Source: Actinomycetes bacterium (lineage in GTDB: Bacteria > Actinomycetota > Acidimicrobiia > Acidimicrobiales > RAAP-2). From it: a stretch of 64,000 nt of DNA. The notes under the pieces are model-generated. The model was not told the DNA's origin. It saw nothing but the letters and a program-made list of their open reading frames with translations, and did no database searches. Location of the stretch: assembly GCA_021845725.1 (NCBI GenBank), contig JAJZVL010000002.1, positions 1 to 64,000 of the forward strand, written 5' to 3'. Of this stretch, positions 44,728 through 52,678 are shown one piece after another (the stretch's first letter is position 1; each line of letters begins with the position of its first letter). A program made the translations under genes and the position numbers.

Positions 44728-46260
44728 CTACTGACCCGGAGGCGGGTGGAGCGCTGCTGTCAGCACCGCCCGCATGATGGGTCCCGCCGTGGTCGCTCCG
44801 TAGGTGCCCGACGGCTGGAAAGGCACCAGGACGCAGACCGCCACCTCGGGGTGTGTGTACGGCGCGAACCCGATCATCCAATCGTGGATATCGGCTGTGA
44901 GGTTCGGGAGGCCGGTCTGCGCGGTGCCGGTCTTCACCGCGACCCTGAGCGACGGGGGGAAGATGCCGTACGCGGTCCCGTCGGGCGCAGTCGCGACCGT
45001 CTGCATCAGCCTGCCGACCTGAGCAGCCGCAGAGGCGGTCATCGCGTGCTTGTAGACCGTCGGGTGGTAGCGCTTCACGACCTGGCCGTTGGAGTCCCGG
45101 ATGACGGAGAGGACGTGGGGCGTCATGAGGTTGCCGCCGTTGGCGACCGCCGCGGCGACCATGGCCTGCTGGAGCGCGGTCGCCTTCACGTCCTGCTGCC
45201 CGAAGGCGGAGTACGCGAGCCCCGGCGGTCCGAGCTTTGTCGGCGCGAATGTCCCCGGAGCCGGGAAGGTCGACGCGGCGACGAAGTCAGGAAGGTCGAT
45301 CGGCGGTCTCTGGTTGTAGCCGAAGAGGTCTGCCTGGCGAGAAAGGACTGTGCCACCCAGGGCGAGGCCGAGGTTTGCATATCCGGGGTCGCACGACGGC
45401 GGGAGCATCTGGGCGATGGTGCCACCGCACGGCGTGGCGCCAGCCGGACTTGTCGCGTCGTTGCAGAGCAGCTTTGTCGAGTCGGGCAGCGTGGTGCACC
45501 TGTGCGTCGGATAGTCGAAGCTCTCGAGCGACGGCTTCAGGTTGTAGACGGCGGTGGTGGTGACGACCTTGAAGGTCGAGCCCGGAGGCTCCGGGTCGTA
45601 GGTCGCAACCGGGGCACCCGGATAGAAGCCCTCGTGGTCGGGAACTGTGAAGTCTGCGTGGCCCGCCGCCTTCTCCGTCGCGATGTTCGGCGAGACGAGC
45701 GGATTCGGTGTGTAGGTGGGGTTCGAGGCCATCGCCAGGACCGCTCCTGTCTGCGGCTTCAGCACGACGATGGCGCCGTCCTTGTTCGCAGAAGGGATGG
45801 TCGTGAGCTCGTGCTCGGCGAACGCCTGCAGGTAGGGCTCGACCGTGAGGGAGACCGAGTCGGTGGTCGGAGGGGGGGGTGTGAGGACCTGCCCCAGGTT
45901 CTGCGGCGACTGTGCGTGGGGTACGAGCCACTGGTTGTACTCGCCCTCCACCCCGTTCGTGCCGTAGTAGGGGGAGTCGTAGCCGACGATCTGGGAGAAC
46001 AGCGACCCCGTCGGGTACTGGCGTAGGTACTCGTAGGGGCCAGAGCCCTTGGGAGCCTTCACCGAGCGGGCCAGGATCTCGCCGTTGGCGGCAAGGATGT
46101 CACCACGCAGGTTGTCGAACCGGCTCGCTGCGACCCGCGGGTTTGTCGGCGACGAGTCGAGGGCATGCGCTTGGCGCATCTGGATGTTGACCAGCTGAGC
46201 GAGGACGAGCCCGAAGCACACGGCCAGCACGACCCCCAGCCAACGGATCCGGCGTCCCAA
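44728..46260 (-). CDS. Class B penicillin-binding protein (PbpA/FtsI-like transpeptidase)
   Basis: A 510-residue single-pass membrane protein: TM helix at residues 7-22, a small N-terminal pedestal domain, then the transpeptidase domain. Nucleophile S228 in PGSTFKVV (SxxK), second motif S289-C290-D291 (SxD, as in many PBP2 proteins), and third motif KTG in VKTGTAQT. It cross-links peptidoglycan during growth or division. No FtsW/RodA partner is adjacent. The start is an unusual TTG at 46260, directly after an in-frame TAG, preceded by a GGGGGGAAG stretch. The 203 bp upstream (46261-46463) show no recognisable gene. Confidence 0.9.
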   Translation of the reverse strand: MGRRIRWLGVVLAVCFGLVLAQLVNIQMRQAHALDSSPTNPRVAASRFDNLRGDILAANGEILARSVKAPKGSGPYEYLRQYPTGSLFSQIVGYDSPYYGTNGVEGEYNQWLVPHAQSPQNLGQVLTPPPPTTDSVSLTVEPYLQAFAEHELTTIPSANKDGAIVVLKPQTGAVLAMASNPTYTPNPLVSPNIATEKAAGHADFTVPDHEGFYPGAPVATYDPEPPGSTFKVVTTTAVYNLKPSLESFDYPTHRCTTLPDSTKLLCNDATSPAGATPCGGTIAQMLPPSCDPGYANLGLALGGTVLSRQADLFGYNQRPPIDLPDFVAASTFPAPGTFAPTKLGPPGLAYSAFGQQDVKATALQQAMVAAAVANGGNLMTPHVLSVIRDSNGQVVKRYHPTVYKHAMTASAAAQVGRLMQTVATAPDGTAYGIFPPSLRVAVKTGTAQTGLPNLTADIHDWMIGFAPYTHPEVAVCVLVPFQPSGTYGATTAGPIMRAVLTAALHPPPGQ

Positions 46261-46463
46261 CTAGCTTCCCCCCCAGGCCGGCCCCGGCAGCGCGACGTTG
46301 CCCGGCACCGGGAAGAGCCTGTTCTTCCGCCAAGCGGCGAATGCCTGCGTCACAGCTTCCGAGCAGCTAGGCAAGACACGGTCGCATCGTAGAGCACGCC
46401 GACGCCGTGGCTGGGCGCGACCTCGAGGTCGACCCGGATCAACCGTCGGATCCGACCGTGCGG

Positions 46464-47114
46464 TCACCCGGTGACCGCGCTCTGGGTGCCGCGATGGTCT
46501 CGGGAGTAGAGCTCGACCGCCCGCCAGCAGTACCACGCGACCACTGACCGGTATGGCCGGTACGAGTCGCCGAGCGGGTCCAGCTCCCGGGCGCTCGGTC
46601 GTGGCACGCTCCACGCGAGGCCGTAGCCGCGACGGACCCCGAGGTCCCCCGTCGGCCAGACGTCGAGCCGGCGGAGCTGGAACATGAGGAACATCTCCGC
46701 CGTCCACTTGCCGATGCCCCGCACACTGGAGAGGCGTGCGATGACCTCCTCGTCACCTGCTCGGTCGAGCTCCCCGCGTTCGAGCACGATGGCGCCGTCG
46801 AGCACCTTCGACGCCAGATCGCGCAACGACGCCGCCTTCGTGGCGGACAGCCCCACCGAGCGAAGCTGCGCGTCGGAGAGCTCGAGGAGCCGCCGGGGCT
46901 CCGCTCCGCCCCCCATGCATGTGAGCAGCCGGCCGTGGATGGCCGCGGCGGCGGAGCCGGCGAGCTGCTGGTAGACCACCGCACGCGCCAGCGCGTCGAA
47001 ATGGCTCCCGGCGGGCGGCCGCAGCCGCGGCGCACCGACCTGTTCGTAGAGCCGGGCGATCACCGGGTCGCGCCCGGCGAGAATGCGAGCGGCCCCGGCG
47101 TACGAAATGCTCAT
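46464..47114 (-). CDS. alkA: DNA-3-methyladenine glycosylase II (AlkA-like, HhH-GPD)
   Basis: A 216-residue base-excision glycosylase lacking the N-terminal extra domain of E. coli AlkA. AVVYQQLAGSAAAAIHGRLL starts the HhH-GPD fold; the helix-hairpin-helix is LSSVRGIGKWTAEMFLMF and the catalytic Asp follows in DVWPTGDLGVRRGYGL. It excises alkylated purines. It overlaps the alkyltransferase-like gene by 4 bp (ATGA), so two alkylation-damage functions are co-expressed. The ATG is the first codon after that overlap. Confidence 0.9.
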   Translation of the reverse strand: MSISYAGAARILAGRDPVIARLYEQVGAPRLRPPAGSHFDALARAVVYQQLAGSAAAAIHGRLLTCMGGGAEPRRLLELSDAQLRSVGLSATKAASLRDLASKVLDGAIVLERGELDRAGDEEVIARLSSVRGIGKWTAEMFLMFQLRRLDVWPTGDLGVRRGYGLAWSVPRPSARELDPLGDSYRPYRSVVAWYCWRAVELYSRDHRGTQSAVTG

Positions 47115-47500
47115 CCCGCCACCCGTGCCCGGGCGAGGTCCACCCGGCCACCGCGCAGCGGCACACCCTCGCGCCGTAGCCAGGCACGCTGGGCATCACC
47201 CATGGGGACCGAGCCGTCCGCTCGGACCACGCGGTGCCAGGGCACCCGCTCGCGCGTCGAGGCAAGCACGCGGCCGACGAGGCGCGGAGCCTTCGGGTCG
47301 ACGTCTCCGAACGTGCGCACGAACCCCGGCGGGATGGCGCGCACCGTCGCGAGGATCTGCGCGGCTCGCTGGCCGGGAAGCAGTGAGCAGGAAGGGCCGA
47401 CCGGGCACGAGGGCGCCTCGACGCTGCGGTCCGCCACCGACGCCACCCCCCTCGGCGACGTGGTGCAGCGCCCATCCTCAGAGCACCGTTCGCTCGTCAT
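47111..47500 (-). CDS. Alkyltransferase-like protein (ATL), Cys replaced by Trp
   Basis: A 129-residue protein of the Ogt C-terminal fold. It keeps the DNA-binding and Arg-finger segment (PRLVGRVLASTRERVPWHRVV) and ADGSVPMGDAQRAWLRREGV, but the active-site PCHR is PWHR, so it cannot accept an alkyl group. ATL proteins with PWHR bind O6-alkylguanine and hand the lesion to nucleotide excision repair. The N-terminal ~40 residues are non-conserved and Cys-rich, and the real start may be later. It is the first gene of a pair with alkA. Confidence 0.85.
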   Translation of the reverse strand: MTSERCSEDGRCTTSPRGVASVADRSVEAPSCPVGPSCSLLPGQRAAQILATVRAIPPGFVRTFGDVDPKAPRLVGRVLASTRERVPWHRVVRADGSVPMGDAQRAWLRREGVPLRGGRVDLARARVAG

Positions 47501-47578
47501 GCGGAGCGAGTGTAGGAGGCCGGCTGCGCTCGCCTTCGACGCCACCCCTGCTGCCGGTATGCCCGTGTCGCCTCGCAC

Positions 47579-47675
47579 CTCGGGCTCGCGACGCACCTCG
47601 GGCTCCCGTCCGCCTCGGGCTCGCGTCCGTCTCGGGCTCGCGTCCGTCTCGGGCTCCCGTCCGCCTCGGGCTCCG
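47579..47675. repeat. 17-bp tandem repeat, about five and a half copies
   Basis: Units such as CTCGGGCTCGCGTCCGT and CTCGGGCTCCCGTCCGC repeat from 47597, preceded by an 18-bp variant and followed by a partial copy. They lie in the 314-bp divergent gap (47501-47814) between the ATL gene and the ABC exporter, where the promoters of both operons must be. Nothing else is visible in that gap. Confidence 0.92.
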
Positions 47676-47814
47676 GCCCGCGCGGTCATCGAGGCACACG
47701 CCGGGTGAACGGGGCGAGGGCAGCGGGGGCGTCCGCGGGTCCCGGTGCGGGGCACCCGAGCACAGGGCCGTTCGGCCCTTGTGCCGACACCGCGGACAGG
47801 GCCAGTCTCGATAC

Positions 47815-48846
47815 GTGGCCACACCTACGACGACGCTTGCCGCGCCTCTCGCCGCACCTGCGACCGCATCGGGCGCGACGCTCGCCGTCGAGGCGTCGAA
47901 CCTCGTCAAGCGCTACGGCGACGTCGAGGCAGTGAAGGGTGTCTCCTTCGACGTCGGCCGCGGCGAGATCTTCGCCCTGCTCGGCCCGAACGGCGCCGGA
48001 AAGAGCACCACCATCAAGATGCTCTGCACGCTCGCGCTCCCGAGCGGCGGCACGGCCAGGGTCAGCGGCTTCGACGTCCGGCGCCAGCCGAAGGCGGTCC
48101 GCCGACGCATCGGCCTCGTGTTCCAAGAGCAGACGCTCGACGAGCAGCTCACCGCAGAGGAGAACCTCCGGTTCCACGCCGTGCTCTACCGCGTGCCGAG
48201 GGATGAGGTCGACGCCCGCATCGACCGGGTCCTTCGGCTCGTGGCGCTCGAAGGGCGCCGGAAGGACCTGGTCTCGACCTTCTCCGGTGGAATGGCCCGG
48301 AGGCTCGAGATCGCTCGAGGCATGCTCCACACCCCCGCCGTGCTGTTCCTCGACGAGCCGACCGTCGGTCTCGACCCTCAGACCAGGGCCCTCATGTGGG
48401 ACGACGTCACGCGCCTTCGCAAGGAGGAAGGCGTGACGATCCTGCTCACGACGCACTACATGGACGAGGCGGAGTATGCGGACCGCATCGCCATCATCGA
48501 CCACGGCCAGATCGTCGCGCTCGACAGCCCGGACGCGCTCAAGCGCAAGGTGGGTCAGGACACCGTCGAGCTCACCACGGCGGACAACGCCCTGGCGGTG
48601 TCGCGCCTGGCCGCCGCCGGGTACCGGTGCCAAGAGGGCGAGGAGGCGGTTGTCGTGTTCACGACCGACGGCGAGTCGCAGGTCGCGCGGCTCATCGAGA
48701 TCGCACGCGTCCCGGTGAGCAACGTCCACGTCCACCGGCCCACGCTCGACGACGTCTTCTTGCACTTCACGGGGCGTCAGATCCGAGAGGACCAAGGGGA
48801 GCGGATGCTGTCGATGGCCGTGCGCGCACGAGCAGGGCGGCGCTGA
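47815..48846 (+). CDS. ABC exporter ATP-binding protein (DrrA family)
   Basis: A 343-residue ATPase. Walker A GPNGAGKSTT, Q-loop VFQEQTLDEQLTAEENL, signature FSGGMARRLEIARGM, Walker B AVLFLDEPTVGLDPQTR, and the H-loop TTHYMDEAE typical of drug-resistance exporters of the daunorubicin type. The C-terminal ~80 residues are the DrrA-type extension with RPTLDDVFLHFTGRQIRED. GTG at 47815 gives an Ala/Thr-rich leader of ~25 residues before the domain. Operon with the permease two bases downstream. Confidence 0.92.
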   Translation: MATPTTTLAAPLAAPATASGATLAVEASNLVKRYGDVEAVKGVSFDVGRGEIFALLGPNGAGKSTTIKMLCTLALPSGGTARVSGFDVRRQPKAVRRRIGLVFQEQTLDEQLTAEENLRFHAVLYRVPRDEVDARIDRVLRLVALEGRRKDLVSTFSGGMARRLEIARGMLHTPAVLFLDEPTVGLDPQTRALMWDDVTRLRKEEGVTILLTTHYMDEAEYADRIAIIDHGQIVALDSPDALKRKVGQDTVELTTADNALAVSRLAAAGYRCQEGEEAVVVFTTDGESQVARLIEIARVPVSNVHVHRPTLDDVFLHFTGRQIREDQGERMLSMAVRARAGRR

Positions 48847-48848
48847 CG

Positions 48849-49721
48849 ATGGCGACGACCCCCCTTTCCGTGCGTCCGTCCACGCCGAGCCTGCTCGACG
48901 AGCGCGGTGACCTGGTCGCGGAGCTCCGAACCATCGGCATGGTGTGGGAGCGTGAGCTGATCCGCTTCGTCAGGACCCGGACGCGGATCCTCTCGAGCTT
49001 CGTCCAACCGATCTTGTTCCTGTTCGTCCTCGGCTACGGGATGACGACCCTCGTCGGGTCGACCGAAGGCTTCACATTCAAGAAGTTCGTCTTTCCCGGT
49101 ATCGTCGCGATGTCGGTCGTCATGACCGCGATCTTCTCGGCGATCTCCATCGTGTGGGACCGAGAGTTCGGGTTCCTACGCGAGATGGTCGTGGCTCCCG
49201 TCAGCCGCTCCTCGCTCGTCATCGGAAAGACGCTCGGGGGCGCGAGCATTGCGACCGTCCAGGGCACGATCATGCTGGCGCTGGCTCCGCTCATCGGAGT
49301 GCACCTCACTGCCACCCTGGTCGGACAGGTGATCGGCCTCGAGCTGCTCATGGCAGTGGGCTTGACGAGCTTCGGGGTGTTCGTCGCCAGTCGCATCCAG
49401 CGGATCGAGGCCTTCCAGGTCGTGATGCAGCTCCTGCTCTTCCCCATGCTCTTCCTCTCCGGAGCGCTGTTCCCACTGAAGGGGCTTCCCACCTGGCTCG
49501 CCGTCCTCACCCGGCTGAACCCGGTCACCTACGCAGTCGACCCCCTGCGCCGGGTGGTCTTCGCCGTCCAGGCGGTGCCGCCAGCAGCGGCCGCTCGCTT
49601 CTCCACCGGCATCAGCCTCTTCGGAACCATGCTCTCGCTGTCCGCAGAGATCGGGATCTTCTGTGTGTTCACGGCCGTGTTCCTCGCCCTTGCGATCGTC
49701 GGTTTCGGGAAGCCCGAATGA
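48849..49721 (+). CDS. ABC-2 type permease (DrrB family)
   Basis: A 290-residue membrane protein with six predicted helices and a cytosolic N-terminus. WERELIRFVRTRTRILSSFV, QPILFLFVLGYGM, VWDREFGFLREMVVAPVSR and FPLKGLPTWLAVLTRLNPVT are typical of the ABC-2/DrrB fold. With the preceding ATPase it forms an exporter for drugs or lipids; the substrate is unknown. ATG directly follows the ATPase stop. The 3' end overlaps the Bpa-like gene by 4 bp, so the proteasome-related gene is in the same transcript. Confidence 0.92.
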   Translation: MATTPLSVRPSTPSLLDERGDLVAELRTIGMVWERELIRFVRTRTRILSSFVQPILFLFVLGYGMTTLVGSTEGFTFKKFVFPGIVAMSVVMTAIFSAISIVWDREFGFLREMVVAPVSRSSLVIGKTLGGASIATVQGTIMLALAPLIGVHLTATLVGQVIGLELLMAVGLTSFGVFVASRIQRIEAFQVVMQLLLFPMLFLSGALFPLKGLPTWLAVLTRLNPVTYAVDPLRRVVFAVQAVPPAAAARFSTGISLFGTMLSLSAEIGIFCVFTAVFLALAIVGFGKPE

Positions 49722-50176
49722 GCGCCGACCCTCTTCGCACCGGGACAGGGGACGCAGACGACCAGGAGTCCGGGGGCAGGAGCGCCGCGTCTGGTGCGGT
49801 GGACGAGCAGGAGCTCGAAGCACAGCGGGTGCGGCGACCAGGCGAGCTCTGGAGGATCGAGGGATCGGTGTCCGCGGTGCGCGCGGAGATCGGCCAGCTC
49901 ACGTCGCTCGACGACGAGGCCTTGCGCACCCGCATCGCAGAGCTCGAACGCCGCTGGCGTGCCGAGCTCGTCGCCGTTCTGCCCGAGTCGGTCGTACCCG
50001 AGCTCCACGAGTACTTCGACTGGCTGGGCGAGGTGCCTCCGCACGTCTCGGAAGTTCGCATCGGCCTCGCACAGCTCGCGGGCTGGCTCGACGGGATCAT
50101 CGTGGGGCTCGGCGTCTCGGTCAGCGGCGAGGGTTCGGGGGAAGGTGGCCTGGCGGTCGGCCAAGGGTCCCCATGA
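49718..50176 (+). CDS. Bacterial proteasome activator (Bpa)-like protein, without the C-terminal docking motif
   Basis: A 152-residue protein whose central part matches the helical Bpa/DUF2587 domain: RRPGELWRIEGSVSAVRAEI, LRTRIAELERRWRAELVAVL, PELHEYFDWLG and LRIAQAQL-like RIGLAQLAGWLDGIIVGL. Mycobacterial Bpa forms a ring that opens the 20S proteasome through a C-terminal GQYL tail. Here the protein ends soon after the helical core in a Gly/Ser-rich tail finishing GQGSP, so that tail is missing. It may be a Bpa paralogue or one that no longer docks. ATG overlaps the permease stop. Confidence 0.72.
   Translation: MSADPLRTGTGDADDQESGGRSAASGAVDEQELEAQRVRRPGELWRIEGSVSAVRAEIGQLTSLDDEALRTRIAELERRWRAELVAVLPESVVPELHEYFDWLGEVPPHVSEVRIGLAQLAGWLDGIIVGLGVSVSGEGSGEGGLAVGQGSP
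50158..50171. promoter_or_regulatory. Weak DosR-box-like site ahead of the cysteine hydrolase
   Basis: CGGCC-AAGG-GTCCC compares with the mycobacterial DosR core GGGAC-N4-GTCCC at 8 of 10 half-site positions. It lies 51 bp before the ATG, inside the end of the Bpa-like gene. Weak by itself. Confidence 0.2.
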
Positions 50177-50222
50177 CAAGGCGCGGGGACCCCGCACAGC
50201 ATGAAAAGGAGGTCCGGGAGCG

Positions 50223-50774
50223 ATGCGAAGCGCATTGGTAGTGGTGGACATGCTGAACGACTTCATGGATGGCGTTCTCGGCAACCCGGCAGCAACCGGC
50301 ATCGTCGAACCGATCCGCCAGCTCGCCGCCCGCGCCCGCACAACAGCCGACTGGCTCGTCGTCTATGCCTGCGATGCCCACGAGCTCTCGGATGTCGAGC
50401 TCCGGGTCTTCCCTCCTCACGCGATGGCCGGGACCCCTGGCGCGGCCGTCGTCGACGAGCTGGAGCCGCACCACGACGACATCGTCGTTCCGAAGCGTTT
50501 CTACTCCTCCTTCACCCAGACGCGTCTCGAAGACGAGCTGCGCGCACACGACGTCGAGCGCGTCGTCCTGGTGGGTCAGCACACCGACTGCTGTGTGCGT
50601 CACACCGCGTACGACGCGTTCGCCAGGGGCTTCGAGCTCGCCGTCTGCCCTGATGCAACCACCGTTTTCGAGCCTGGTTCAACGGAGCCCCTCGCAGAAC
50701 GACAAGGTCGCGCGCTCGACTACTTGCACACCTACTACGGCGCCCGAATTCTTGGTTCGCACGAGGTGGATTGA
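50223..50774 (+). CDS. Isochorismatase-like cysteine hydrolase (nicotinamidase-related)
   Basis: A 183-residue single-domain cysteine hydrolase. The triad is visible: D9 in ALVVVDMLNDF, K91 in VVPKRFYSSF, and C124 in VGQHTDCCVRHTAYDAF. The metal-binding His of true nicotinamidases is represented by D51/H53 in ACDAHELSDVEL, and the PKRFYS context is typical of the nicotinamidase-related branch. It may deaminate nicotinamide in NAD recycling, but other amides are possible. AAGGAGG lies 10 nt before the ATG. Confidence 0.85.
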   Translation: MRSALVVVDMLNDFMDGVLGNPAATGIVEPIRQLAARARTTADWLVVYACDAHELSDVELRVFPPHAMAGTPGAAVVDELEPHHDDIVVPKRFYSSFTQTRLEDELRAHDVERVVLVGQHTDCCVRHTAYDAFARGFELAVCPDATTVFEPGSTEPLAERQGRALDYLHTYYGARILGSHEVD

Positions 50775-50833
50775 CAGGTGAGGCCTGGCATCTCGGAGAA
50801 GGACGGACGGATCCAGCCGGCGAGGAGGTAACC

Positions 50834-51688
50834 ATGAGGAGATGCACGCGTTGGATGGTGGCGGGAGCGACCGCTGCGATGACCGCTGCAGCAGTTGCCA
50901 GATGCCGTCCAGGCACCCCGCTCTCGAGGAGCTGTGGTCGCGCGCTCGCCCGCGTGCGCGGCCGCCTACGGTACACGGAAGGGAAGATCGAGGGGACGGT
51001 CTACCACCTGCGCGGCCGTGAGCCTGATCCCGCGGTCACAGACCTAACGCTCGCCGACCGCATACGCTCCAGTCTCGGCGACACGGAACGCAAGCTCGAC
51101 CTTCCCCATGTGCACGTCATGGTGGAGCACCACGTCGCGCTGCTCCACGGGGCAGTCGGGACCGAGCACGAAGCGGAGGAGATCGAGCAAGCCGTCGCCG
51201 CCGTTCCTGGCGTCGCCGGGGTCGAGTCGTACCTTCACGTAGGGCTGGGCCCGTGGGACACGCGGCCCTCTGCAGGACGCGGCGTCCACCGGCCGTCAGC
51301 GGCGATGGAGACCCTTCTCGGCGCCGCGGAGAAGGCCGGTGTCTCGTCCACGGCGGCGCCCTTGGTCGTGCGGGGCGTCCTCGCGACGTTCGCGGATCGG
51401 TTGCCCCCCGCCCAACGTGCGCATCTGTCCTCCAACCTCCCCGCGGACGTGCGCCCGCTCTTCACACCACCAAGGCGCCTGCGGGGAGCACCGCCCGCAC
51501 GTTCGGTGCGCGACCTCGTCGGGCGCGTGCTCGTGACCACCTCGGACATGCCGCTGGATCGAGCCGAGGACGTGACGGTGCATGTCGTCCGAGCTCTGCG
51601 CGACCTGGTTCCCGGTGACGTACGCGAGATCGCGGCCGTGCTCCCGAGCGAGCTTCGAGAGCTCTGGGCGTCCCCGGACGCTCCCTGA
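50834..51688 (+). CDS. BON-domain plus DUF2267-domain protein
   Basis: A 284-residue protein. A short hydrophobic N-terminus (WMVAGATAAMTAAAVA) may anchor or export it. A BON domain follows at about residues 70-140 (LADRIRSSLGDTERKLDLPH, VALLHGAVGTEHEAEEIEQA, VPGVAGVESYLHV), then a DUF2267 domain in the C-terminal half (FADRLPPAQRAHLSSNLPAD). BON domains bind phospholipid; DUF2267 has no known role and is frequent in stress clusters. AGGAGG is 4 nt before the ATG. Probable operon partners are the genes on either side. Confidence 0.83.
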   Translation: MRRCTRWMVAGATAAMTAAAVARCRPGTPLSRSCGRALARVRGRLRYTEGKIEGTVYHLRGREPDPAVTDLTLADRIRSSLGDTERKLDLPHVHVMVEHHVALLHGAVGTEHEAEEIEQAVAAVPGVAGVESYLHVGLGPWDTRPSAGRGVHRPSAAMETLLGAAEKAGVSSTAAPLVVRGVLATFADRLPPAQRAHLSSNLPADVRPLFTPPRRLRGAPPARSVRDLVGRVLVTTSDMPLDRAEDVTVHVVRALRDLVPGDVREIAAVLPSELRELWASPDAP

Positions 51689-51813
51689 CGCAACCAGCCG
51701 GCTTCGCGGGGGTCGGAAGACGACCAAGAGGCTGCTGGGGAGCAAGCACCACGGGGCCGCAGTCGCGAAGACGGGGCCGCAGGTCCGCGTTGGCGCATCC
51801 CGCGGGTGGCGGT

Positions 51814-51827
51814 TGGTCTTTGGGCCC
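51814..51827. promoter_or_regulatory. Weak DosR-box-like site ahead of the IPT-domain gene
   Basis: TGGTC-TTTG-GGCCC, 80 bp before the ATG at 51907. The left half is degraded; the right half has the GNCCC form. Confidence 0.2.
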
Positions 51828-51906
51828 TACCGAATGGACCGATCTGCGAGGAACATCAAGGAGAGAAGGAAGACGGAACCAACGGATCGGCAGAACGGCG
51901 ACGACG

Positions 51907-52623
51907 ATGGGCAACGACACCCCTTTCTCGCACCCGCCCGAGCGCGCTCTCGACGCGACGGTTCGTGCGGCCAAACGCGCTCGTGGAGCCGCGGAGGAAG
52001 CTGACGTCCACTCGCCCCGCTCGCCCCACTCGCTGCCACCGAGCCGGCCGAGCGTGAAGGCGCTGCTGCAGGCGAGCGCCGTCGTGGTGGCTGCGCTCGT
52101 TCTCGGCTTCGGAGGCGCGCTCGCGGCGTTGGAGCTGCGCGGGGTACCGGACGTCCCATCACCGGCCCTCGGATCCGGCCAGCCCCGACGTCACGCTGTC
52201 GCGGCGCCTCGTTCGCCCCGTCCGAGCCGGGCGGCGCAGGCGATAGACAGCGCGGCGTCCTCGACCTCGCCGCCGCGCTCGGCGATCCCCTCCTCGGCTT
52301 CTGGGCTGGTCACCGCGCCGAGGAGCCCGGTGCAGGCCGAGGCCCAGGGAGCGCTCGCCGGCTCTGAACCCCATCTCGTCGCGGTCAGCCCGCCTGTCGC
52401 GAGGGCCGGACAGCTGCTGACGATCTCGGGGACCAACTTCTACAGCCCGGACGGGCTGGTCCAGGCATTCGTGGGCGGCACCGGCGCTCCTACTCGCTGC
52501 CCGACTGAGACCGTGTGCGTCGTCACCGTTCCACAGGGGCTGGGGCCGTCGCGGGACCTCCCACTGGCCATCGAGACCGAGGCTGGGACGTCGAACACGC
52601 TCTCCGTCTCCTACGCCGAGTAG
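51907..52623 (+). CDS. Membrane-anchored protein with a C-terminal IPT/TIG domain
   Basis: A 238-residue protein: charged N-terminal cytosolic region, one transmembrane helix at about residues 52-75 (ALLQASAVVVAALVLGFGGA), a long Ser/Pro/Ala-rich extracellular linker, and an IPT/TIG immunoglobulin-like domain at the end (VSPPVARAGQLLTISGTNFY, then CPTETVCVVTVP with a Cys pair). Function is unknown; such domains serve in cell-surface adhesion or binding. ATG at 51907 is chosen as the first Met before the domain architecture; no strong ribosome-binding site is seen. Confidence 0.65.
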   Translation: MGNDTPFSHPPERALDATVRAAKRARGAAEEADVHSPRSPHSLPPSRPSVKALLQASAVVVAALVLGFGGALAALELRGVPDVPSPALGSGQPRRHAVAAPRSPRPSRAAQAIDSAASSTSPPRSAIPSSASGLVTAPRSPVQAEAQGALAGSEPHLVAVSPPVARAGQLLTISGTNFYSPDGLVQAFVGGTGAPTRCPTETVCVVTVPQGLGPSRDLPLAIETEAGTSNTLSVSYAE

Positions 52624-52638
52624 GCGAGATGCGCACGC

Positions 52639-52652
52639 GGGCCATTCGTCCT
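52639..52652. promoter_or_regulatory. DosR-box-like site ahead of the M50-CBS protease
   Basis: GGGCC-ATTC-GTCCT matches GGGAC-N4-GTCCC at 8 of 10 half-site positions and lies 26 bp before the ATG. The M. tuberculosis homologue Rv2625c (Rip3) is a known DosR-regulon member, which raises interest in this site. Confidence 0.35.
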
Positions 52653-52678
52653 CGCAGGTCCGACGGAAAGGGAACCCG

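Noticed and set aside
46261-46463. Short minus-strand frame ending just before the penicillin-binding protein start
   Set aside because: No ribosome-binding site at a proper distance and no recognisable family; it may be a remnant but cannot be supported.
50183-50195. GCGGGGACCCCGC palindrome after the Bpa-like gene as a terminator
   Set aside because: The loop would be only one to three bases and the next gene follows closely with a strong ribosome-binding site; read-through is more likely.
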